From Apiotrichum sp. Y4204 (Eukaryota; Basidiomycota; Tremellomycetes; Trichosporonales; Trichosporonaceae): a stretch of 64,000 bases of DNA. Where the stretch lies: NCBI GenBank assembly GCA_025531455.1, contig JAMYHL010000014.1, forward strand, positions 496,001 to 560,000, in the 5' to 3' direction. Under the pieces are notes generated by a model. The model did not search any database. It was not told the DNA's origin and worked only from the letters and a program-made list of their open reading frames with translations. The position numbers and the translations under genes are program-made. This document shows positions 55,468 to 64,000 of the stretch, one piece after another (the first letter of the stretch is position 1; every line of letters begins with the position of its first letter).

Positions 55468-58203
55468 CTACTTCTGCGTGCTGAGAAAATCGCATGCAGG
55501 GCAAGCTCCAGCCGTGCCGTTCGTGACCGGCCCCGTCAGGACAGTCTCCTTGACGTTGCAGAAGCCGACATTGGCGTTGTTACAGAACGCCGCTGGGAGG
55601 GCGCCCGCAAGCTTGGAATTGCTGGCCAGGTTGAGTGAGTTCAACTTGGGCGGGAAGTTGCCCATCAACTGGGCAAAGTCGTTGTTCTGGAGATATCTGT
55701 GAGTTAGACAGGGTTTCATCTTCCAAACTCACAAAGCAGTGATGTTGGAAAGCGACGCAAAGTCGGGCATCTGACCTGTGAGACGATTGTCCGAAAGGTC
55801 CCTGCTGTGAGTTCACGTCAAGCAATCTCCAACTTACAAGAAGTTGACCGATGGCGAGATGCGCTTCAGGTCGACTGATGTGAGACGCTGGCCGGCATAA
55901 GTGCTGAGGGGCGTCAGCTGTGTAACGAAAAGGAAACCTACAAGGTGTCTAGCTTCAACATGGACACATCGGGTAGCGTGTCACTTAACAAGCTGTTGTT
56001 GCTGAAAGACAACTGTTTGAGGTTTGGGAAGAATGACCAGTTCATTGCAGCCACATCGCCCTTAAGTGCGGTATTGGCGATCTGGAGACTGGTAAGTCTG
56101 CTCAGCGTCTGTATCGCGGCAGTGGGAAGGTCGCCGTGTGGGTGAGACCCGTTGCCCTTGATGCTGATCTGTGTGAGCCCCGGCAGGTTACCGATGGAGG
56201 CGGGGAGGCTTGCGGGGAATGTCGGGGGGTTGCTGATCGTTAGCGGGGTACTGACGCTCCACTTACAGGTTTGTGATGCGGCCTCGAGTATCGCACTGGA
56301 TGCCGACCCAGGGTGTGACTGTGCTGCACACGTTTATGCTCTTCCCCCATCCAGCCACAGGTTCTGTCAAGACCGCAGCAAATTCCATGAGGGCGCAGAA
56401 CTGAAGGGCTCGGCCGGCCGTCAAGCTCGCTTCTGGGGCGTCGCTCGCATAGCCGTTGGGAACAGTGACGAGAACCGGGACGCACTCGGCGCAGTTGAAC
56501 GCGTTAGGGTCTCCGACTGTGCTGAACTCCTGCAAGCATAGGGGGACCGTTTTCGGGGTTGGCTTGGGGTCAGGACTGGCCGAACTGGCCGGACTAGATG
56601 TGCTGGAGACAGGTAAACTAACTGTGTTGGGCACCGATGAACTGGATGTGGTGGAGCCAGGTGAGCCACTTGGTGTCCCCAGCTTTGGAGCGTCGGATTT
56701 TGAGGGGTCCGACTTCGGAGCGTCCGTTCCAGGAGATTTAGTCTCCACCGGAGCTCCAGCGCTCTTCTTCCGGGGAATGAGGCCAACACACAGGCCGATA
56801 ACAATCGCGAGAACGACAAGGATGAGAAGCACAAGGCAGAGCTGCCATCAGCGCGAGTCTCACAATTGTTTCTCTTCTGCTGATGTACTCACTATGCGCT
56901 TCTTGCGATTCTTCTCATGATTCTCATTATGATTCTTGTTCTTTTTCCGCGCACCGCGGATCTTGCTATTCACGCGGTGCAGGTCCACACCACCCATGGC
57001 CCAGTCGCGCTCGGGACGCTGCGGAGATTCGGACCACACGGACACCTGGTCGGCAGGAGGCGTCGCGCCGACCGCTCCGGACCGATTCCGGCCCCAGCCG
57101 CTTTCCGGGTCCGGTTCCTGGATGCGCACCGTCTTCTTGCGCGGTATGGGTATGGGCATGGGCATGGCTTTGATGGAGTTGACGACCTGCTGGGACTTGC
57201 GCTTTGCCGCGCGGGCAGCGGACGCCACTGTGCCCGCGAATGATGTCGGCGGTGAAGGCGGAACCGGTGCCGGTGGCCGGGGAGTGAGCAGCAGCTCCTG
57301 CATCACCGCCGCGCCAATGTCCCCAGGCTGCGAGGGCGCCACGCGCGCCTTCTCGGGGTCGGTTACGCGCGGCGTCCACGTCGGGAAGCGGGCACCCCCG
57401 CTGGTGGTACCAAATACCGGGACTGGGACGGGGTAGGCTTTATTTGGCTCGTCCTGCGGGACAGGCGTATTGTGACCAGGGTGTGGATGTTGATCAGGGT
57501 GAGGGTGCTTGTGGACCACCACATTGGGGTACTGGCTCGGCGCGCGCCCGACAAGAATTTCGGCCTCTAGCCTTGCCTTTTTCCTAATCGGGTCCTCGGT
57601 GTCCACAATGACTCGGGGCCGCAAGGACTTGAAGTTGACATTGGCAGAAGCACCGGTCTCTATCTCCGAGTCGCGCACCCCTCGGGCGGGGTACTTTGCC
57701 TTTACGGACGCAATGTCAATCGGCGGCGGGGGCGGGCGGCGGTTTCCGCGCGGCGAGGCGGCCGACGAGGTGGACGAGGAGGCGGGTGTGTTTGCCAACG
57801 CGGGGATGGCGAGAAGATTACGGATGGGCGGCTCGGTGTCGAGGGGCGACACTGGGTCCGCGGGGTCGCAGTAGGCGTCGATGTTGATGGGGTAGAGCGA
57901 GTCGGTCATGGGCCTGACGGTGGGCGCGACGTACGGCACAAAGTCGTCGTCGCGGCCGTGGAGGGCCGGAATCGGGTCCATGAGTGCAGTACTTGCGCGC
58001 CAGGACTTGTGGCGCGAGGCCAAGTGGGTCTTTGGTGTGCGCGAGACGGAGGGCAGGCCGTGCGCGGCGAGAGGGTAGGGATAGCTGATTTCGAGGCGCG
58101 GCGGCGCCGGCTTCGGTGGCGGCGGGGAAGAGGGCTGTTGCTGGGTGGGGGTGGCGGAGAAGCGGGAGAAACGCGTCTTGAAGCGTGTCGGTCCGTCGTG
58201 CAT
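55468..58203 (-). CDS. Type II membrane protein with C-terminal plant-type LRR ectodomain
   Basis: Six minus-strand exons: 56893-58203, 56267-56841, 55942-56232, 55838-55903, 55733-55801, 55468-55696; phases match, 846 aa. Residues 1-437 are hydrophilic and Pro-rich, ending in a basic cluster (RGARKKNKN, then KNRKKRI). One transmembrane helix follows (438-460, LCLVLLILVVLAIVIGLCVG). Next come a Ser/Thr/Pro stalk, a Cys-containing cap with the plant-LRR N-cap signature CSTVTPWVGIQCDTRG, and about eight leucine-rich repeats. Repeats carry the plant-subclass GxIP-like step: NRLTGQMPDF, KLAGALPAAF, HGDLPTAA. Four Cys sit near the end (FCNN, FCNVK, CPACDF). Positive-inside logic puts the N-terminus in the cytosol and the LRRs outside. 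No kinase domain. A receptor or wall-sensor role is inference. Introns 2-5 are all phase 2 and cut at equivalent repeat positions. Confidence 0.88.
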
Positions 58204-59591
58204 GTTGGGAATGGGGGATGGAGAGGATGAGCAAGTGGTGGGTAGTGGGTGTGTTGATTAAGTGGCGAGAAGGCGAGGATGGCTAGAGGCTCGAGGCTCG
58301 AGGCTCGAGGGTCGCGACGGGGACAGAGGCAGGTTGGAGAACAATAACACCGAGAGATGGGCGAGGACGAGGTAAACAACTCTGACGGTGGGAAGAGTCT
58401 GGATGGGATGCTCGATGCACAGGATGCGCGCGACCACTGTGATCGCCGAGTGCACGGGTGGCGACAACAACCAGACAAATTGACAAACATAAACACACAC
58501 AGCGATGCGCACCGCGAGCGCGAGGACAGGCCCCAAACCTCCGGTGTCGCGGTGCACACGCGCACTCGCACTTCGCACTGCGCGGAGATACGAGATGCTG
58601 AGACAAGACACACATAAGAACAAGGATGGACGGATGAACGGGTGGACGGATGGATTCATGGACTTTGATACTTGACACAAGACACAATCGCACAATCGCT
58701 GGGATTGCGACACACACTGCGACACACACGGCGTTGCCACAGCGGCCACAGCTGGGTGGTCTGGGCTCGCTGATCGCTGATCCTGGATATTGGATCAGAC
58801 TCACGAGCTCGCGAGCTCGCGCGACGTCGTTCATGAATCATGAAGTATGAAGCATGGATCGCGCTCGGTCCTCCACGGTATTATGGTATGCCCATCAGTT
58901 GGCCATCAGTGAACATCGCCGTTCTGGCATCAGACATCAGACATCGGGTATGAGACAACAGACGTTGGACGTCAGACATAGGAGAGCAGCAGTATTCTCT
59001 ACTCAACTCCCCTCCCTTCTGAGACTGCCAACACACGCAAGCGCGGCACCGCATCGCAGCGAGAATATCGTGTGGGTACCGCTTTGTCGCAAGTAGCTAG
59101 GTAGTTTGAGAGATTCCGAGTTTATTGTCCGTCAGTCACTTGTTGTCTTGTCTTTATGTGTAGCATGTTCCTGTACTTGTCCCACTTCGCCAGCAAGGCA
59201 CGGCTGATGCCCCGAGATGCGAGACTGTGGGGCGCCGGTGCGCCGGTGCACAGAGGCGGTCACGTGCACAGGAGACATTCGACATTCCTCACGATGATGC
59301 ATACCGCACGCAATACTCTGCAAGCTCCATTTCTCCACACTTCCGCAAAGCTCTGCATTCATGGCCATCGCCGCTCGTCAAAAGTATCTATTCATGACTT
59401 CTGCACCCTCATCCACGGGGACTGCGAATGATTCTATCGAAAAAAATAATCAGATTATGGAAATGGAGAAGAAACAGAATCGAAAACTATCACCAGCGCA
59501 GAGGTGTACGAATGGTGCTCGGGCATGACGAGTTCGCCGGCATCGCACATCCGCATCCGCACTCCACCTCCACGCCGCGGCATCCGCATCC
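58204..59591. other. Intergenic region
   Basis: 1.39 kb between the LRR-protein start and the stop of the coiled-coil gene, both on minus. It holds a GAGGCTC triplicate (58287-58307) and CA-repeats (around 58490, 58710). No exon or RNA gene seen; it is the presumed promoter of the LRR gene near 58204-58700. Confidence 0.5.
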
Positions 59592-62500
59592 TCACCGCGC
59601 ACGCCCCTTGACGCTCCCCTTGCTCTTTACGCTCCCGCCCGTCGCCTTCTTCTTCTTCTTCTTCGGCAGCACGTCGTCAAAGTTGCCAGAGTTGCGGATC
59701 AGCCCTCGGCGCGCCTTGCTGTACTCGTCCGTCATCGGGCTCTCCTCGTCGCTCGAGTCGTCGCGCACGCGCCCGATCCGCGTGTCCCACACGGTGTTCG
59801 AGCGCGACGGCGGCGGCGAGTCGTCCCTCGGTGGCGGGGCGCGCGGTGGTGATGCGCGCGACGGCGAATGCGCCGCAACAGCTGCGTCTGCAAACGCGCG
59901 TTCCCGAGCGCGCTCGCGCTCGCGCTCGTCTTCCTGACCTGTCGGCGTATCCGGGAGGTTCATGCGAACCGACTTGCGGCGGACGACACGCGCCCCTGCG
60001 TCGCCGCCATCGAGAACCACGGGGGACACTGTCGGGATCGGCGGCAGGAAGCCGTCTGGGCCGGTGTGGGACGCCGACGGCGTGTCCAGAACCATCGGCG
60101 AGTCGCGTGGCACATCCAGACGCGGAGTGGCCCCACCGCGGTCGTTGTCCACAACCTTGTAGTTGCCCAGCTCTGTCACGTCGTCGTCATCCGACTCCGA
60201 GTCGTTGACGTCGTTGGCGTCCTCGGCCGCCGACTCGTAGATGCTCGCCTCGTCACCGCCGGACCGCCCAGAGTTGAAGCTCTGGCGAGACCGCACATCG
60301 GGGCGGGTGGCCATCGACTGAGGCTCGGGTTCAGGATCGGGAGGAAGCTCCACGGGACCAGGTGCACTGATGTTGTACAGCGTGGTGATCTGAGGCGCAG
60401 GAGCAAGCGACAGGGGCGAAGGGCTAGTCGGGCGCATCGCCGACTTGAGCGGCGGGGAGCGCATCTTGGAGGGGGGCAGAGGCGACACTGCATTGCGGGG
60501 AGGCTCCTCCGCGACAGGTGATGGGAGAAGGTCCTCCGCCCTTGGCACTGCGGAGCGCCGCTTACCCTCAGCCTTGGCCGACCTTATCGACTTGTTGGTG
60601 CGCGTGCTGTTCGAGCGCGAGATGGAGTCTGACGGGCGGAGCTCGTCATCGTAGCGGCGAGGAAGGCTGGCGATGGTCATCATCTGGGAGGTGGTGTTCT
60701 GCTCCCGTGGGACAATCGATGTGCCAGGCGCCTTGGCCAATTCAAGGTGGGGGTTGAGTCCAGACTGTGGTGCCTTGGGTACGTCAGGCATAGTAGGCGG
60801 CAGGGGCTCAGCCGAAGCCAACATGGGGTTGTTGGCCTTGGCCTTTGCACTGCGGGAGCTCGTGCTCTTTGACCGGGGAAGGGTGCTGCCATTTGCCTTT
60901 GATGAGATGGTCGTTGCGCTCTTGCTCGACTTCATGGTGTTGGAACGAGCAATAGACGGCAACGAGGTCGAGGGCGGAATGGACGGCGAGAAGGGGCGGC
61001 GGGCGACGACGGTACTCTGCGACACCACAGTCGACTTGGATTTTGTCGACGCAGAACGCTTCACGCTAGGGCGAGGGGTCTTCTCGCGGCCCACATCCGA
61101 CACATTCCAGCCGCCAAAGTCTCTGCCAATGTTCGACACAGACACCAGGTTCATGTTGTTGTCCTCGTCCGAACTCGAGTCGTCTCCACGGCGGCGGCGA
61201 ACGGTGCTCGCACGCTTAACGTTTGTGTCTGTGCGAGTGTGCCACGCCCCCTTGTGCGGTGATACACGTCCAGAACGGCCAGGCTGTCGCTTGGGACCCT
61301 TGAAGAAGCGAGCGATGGAGGAGAAGAAGCCGCCGTGGTGCTTGCGAATGGTGTGCGTGCTCGATGTCTCCGACATTTCCTCGTTACTGCGTTCGTGAAT
61401 GCGATTACTAGAAACGGTGCGACGCAAGGGGGACCGGTTCGAGTTATACGGAGCCAGAGCACCAATATCACTAGTCGCTCGGCGTGATGACGTCTGCCTC
61501 GCCACCTCCTGCGGATTGTGAGCAGTGCCGTTCGGCGACGACTTTTTGGCCGCTCCATTCATTATGGAGTTCGTCTTCACTGTCGGTGTCGGCTGGTTCG
61601 TGTGCATGACGAGCGTGCCTTGCGGCTCGTCATCGGAGCTGCCGTCCTCATCCTCCTCGGCAATGCTCCCAGTGAGCGAGTCAGGAACACGCATGCCGGG
61701 CACTTGTCTGCTCGCAGGACGCCGAGATTGCGTAAACGAAGATGTTGGAGCCTCCTCATACCCCACCTGCGACGCCGACTGCGAGGGAGCAATGGAGCCG
61801 TTCGATTCCAATTCGTATGCGCCGTGAGGGAGTTCCGGAAGTTTGTCGAGGTCCGCAAGGCCACGCCGTGCCTGCGTGATCCACATGTGGCCGACAGCCT
61901 CCATCGCACGGAACCGCTCTTCGAGACCACGATACATGACTTTATTGCGCTCGTGCTCGATCCGAACTTCTAGGCTGCGTAGGTGCTCCTCGCATCCAAG
62001 CAGCTCCGCCTGTGCCTCGGCCAGCTTGCCAGCACGCTTCGATTCGCGTCCACCGACTGACGTATTGGAATTGTCCGAGAAGACGGACGCCTGGGAGGAC
62101 ATTACGGTCGAGTCGCGCGCCATGCTGTCCAACATTCCCTTTATGTCCGACTTGGTAGGGCGCTGTTTCGTGGATTTGATAAGACGAGTGACGAGAATCT
62201 CACGGTCGCGCTTGACGCGAGTCACCTCCTCCTCGAGAAGATGGATCTGCTTCAAATCGCGCCGAAAGTCCTCGAGACTGCTGACATAGGCCGCCCATCC
62301 GGGCGAGCTCGTGTCAACCATCGACCCATTGGCCGAGTGATCATGTGTCGATGAAACCGGACCCTCGAACGCGGCATGGCGGACTGCTCGCCGGACGGAG
62401 AGGAGTACTCCAGGCGATGAAGTGACATACGCGAGAAGGGACGAGGTCGATGTGTGCGAGTGTGATAGGAGGCTCAGCAGCGATGTGGTGAGATGCTTTT

Positions 62501-62615
62501 GCGAATCACTTCATGTCAGTCTGCGAAATCTCACAGTATGGACCCACAGGTAATTATTCAACAATCGATCACTGCTGCTCCGATGAGCGCTGTGATTAAC
62601 TAAGAGAGAGTCCAT
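59592..62615 (-). CDS. Coiled-coil (possibly BAR-like) protein with long disordered tail
   Basis: Two minus-strand exons, 62548-62615 and 59592-62508, joined by a 39-nt intron in phase, 994 aa. The large open frame has an internal ATG at 62319-62321, but the in-frame DNA upstream reads as protein (LLNNYLDSQK, SSLLAYVTSSPG), so I prefer the spliced start. Residues ~1-260 are mostly helical. Heptad-rich stretches (SLEDFRRDLKQIHLLEEEV, RSLEVRIEHERNKVMYRGLEE) suggest an elongated helical bundle resembling BAR or eisosome-type membrane-curvature domains; this match is by impression only. After that the protein is Ser/Arg/Pro-rich with a basic patch (GGFFSSIARFFKGPKRQ), many SRS and SKS phosphosite-like motifs, acidic runs (ESDDDDVTE) and a C-terminal lysine run (KKKKKKATGG). 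Probably a cortical scaffold; function not established. Confidence 0.82.
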
Positions 62616-64000
62616 GGCGGACAGCGATTACGACCGCGATGGTGGTCGAAAGACGGAATATGAGGTGGTAGCGTCTGCGGTGGATAAGACACAAGAAAAT
62701 GGGTTTCCAAGAATGATTTGTTGTTGGAACGATGCGGCCGCCGAGGGACACGAGAGGCACAAACGACAGAGCCAAAGGAGCGACAAAAGGGGTCGGGTGG
62801 CTTGAAGTGGGAGACGATGGATCGAGAGTGACGGTGGCGGCGGAGGATTGAGACCTGAAAACGTGGTGGGTGTTGGTGGTGGTGGTTGCAGCACACAAAA
62901 GCACACCGAGAGTCGATGGAAATGGTAAGAGGAATGGAGTAATGAGAAAGGATAAAGGATGAAAATGGAGAGCACGATGTTGATCGCGATGGAAGCGATG
63001 GAGAGGGAGGGGACACGGATCGAGAGATCGAGAGGGAGGTGTTCCTTGCTGCTCTTGCTGATGCTTTTGCTTGCTTTGCTCCTTTCTTCCTTTCCCGGTT
63101 CGTGTGGAATGTGTATGTCGAAATAATGCGATGGGTATGCAGCAGAGGAGAGGGAGGGAAGGGAGGAAGCTGGGAGTGGGGTGAGATGTGACAATCAGAG
63201 CGCTGGATTCGGGTGTGGAGCCGTGCCAACCTTGGGACATGGGACATTGGAGAGGGGGAGGGGGAGGGAGGGAGCAAATAAAAAATAAAAAAGACCCCTG
63301 CAGTTACGTCATTTGTGCAGCAACAGAGCAATGGGCAGTCATTTTATTTTTTCCGCGCCGTGTTTGGCTCTGTGTGTGTTTGGCTGCCCAGCATGCCCAG
63401 GCTGCCCAGGTTGCCCGGATATGCGCTAAAAAGGCGATCTGCTGGTGATTGATCTCCGTTTTTTCCCCTCTTGTGCCTTTCAACGACGTCATCAATCGCT
63501 GGATCGCCGTCATCATCGCCGTCACTCAATCCCGTCCCATATGGGCTTTGGCTGCTCCCTGGTCGCGCTGGTTTGTGAACCCTGCTTTTCTAGCTCCGAG
63601 GCCCGAGGACGGAGGAGCTGGATGAGCTCCTTCGATTGCCCTCGGCGCCCGTGACATCCCAAGATATTCAAGCATATGGATAGTGGGATTGGTGGGATTG
63701 GATGAGCATCGATGAGCATCAGCCTACATAATCTCCTGTCATCGCGTACACACCCTCCGGTGGCCGGTGGGCCCATGTGGAGACTGGACCGCGCGGAGTG
63801 GGCAACGTGCAAAATTGCAAAACGCTGTTCCTCGGTCCTCGCTTCACGTCCGGTCGTGATGTGGGGGCACAATGACAACAACATGACATCGTTGTGCACC
63901 TTGGCTAGAAGCGAGGTTGGTTAGGAGCAGACCAATGGAAATAGGTGTCGGCTGGCAGAGCTAGCTACCTCGAAGGGATGTGGCCCATCTGATAAGAGAA
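62616..64000. other. Upstream region of the coiled-coil gene to window end
   Basis: No credible exon. The minus strand is C/T-rich from about 62700 to 63290, as expected for the promoter and leader of the minus-strand gene. The open minus frames there (62596-63331) are low-complexity Ser/Pro/His and are judged to be shadows. The right end may reach the flank of a gene outside the window. Confidence 0.5.

Noticed and set aside
62596..63331. Overlapping Ser/Pro/His-rich minus frames of 188-243 codons
   Set aside because: They reflect C/T-rich promoter sequence. Three overlapping frames of similar composition are open, which indicates base bias rather than coding.

Overview
This is eukaryotic nuclear DNA from a fungus, most likely a basidiomycete yeast of the Tremellomycetes. 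The order Trichosporonales is my guess and was not tested. The evidence is GC-rich coding sequence, many short introns (mostly 35-90 nt, GTNNGN donors, CTAAC or CTGAC branch sites, YAG acceptors) and typical fungal genes. No rRNA, tRNA, CRISPR, IS element or recognisable transposon was found. Sixteen protein genes are modelled. For 15 of them exons were chained by hand with matching splice phases; one is a single-exon model with an uncertain start.

Layout. 1-5 kb: a divergent beta-tubulin (+). 5.2-10.5 kb: an SCP2-like lipid-transfer protein (-) and a NIPA-type magnesium transporter (+), divergent across a 2.3 kb intergenic region. 11.6-13 kb: an uncharacterised protein (+). 13.2-19.4 kb: a nuclear cluster with a POLE4/NF-YC-like histone-fold protein (-), the tRNA adenosine deaminase Tad1/ADAT1 (-) and TFIID/SAGA subunit TAF12 (+); Tad1 and TAF12 share a 650-bp divergent promoter. 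19.9-25.5 kb: a low-complexity protein (-) and a Zn2Cys6 transcription factor (-).

25.5-40.1 kb: a 14.6-kb interval in which I find no credible gene on either strand. It holds only short tandem repeats and small palindromes, and it is the largest unexplained structure in the window.

40.1-47.1 kb: a bestrophin-family channel (-) and an acidic/Pro-Ser-rich protein (+). 47.3-51.9 kb: a saccharopine-dehydrogenase-like oxidoreductase (-) and a signal-anchored low-complexity protein (+). 52.1-62.6 kb: the mRNA-export helicase Dbp5 (-), a type II membrane protein with a C-terminal plant-type LRR ectodomain (-), and a 994-aa coiled-coil protein with a disordered tail (-).

The genes do not form an operon or an obvious biosynthetic cluster; most are housekeeping. 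The strongest leads for something unusual are the 14.6-kb gene-free block, the LRR membrane protein with repeat-sized phase-2 exons, the beta-tubulin with an altered drug/colchicine-site region and a 9-nt exon, and TAF12 with a ~155-residue charged helix inserted before its histone fold.
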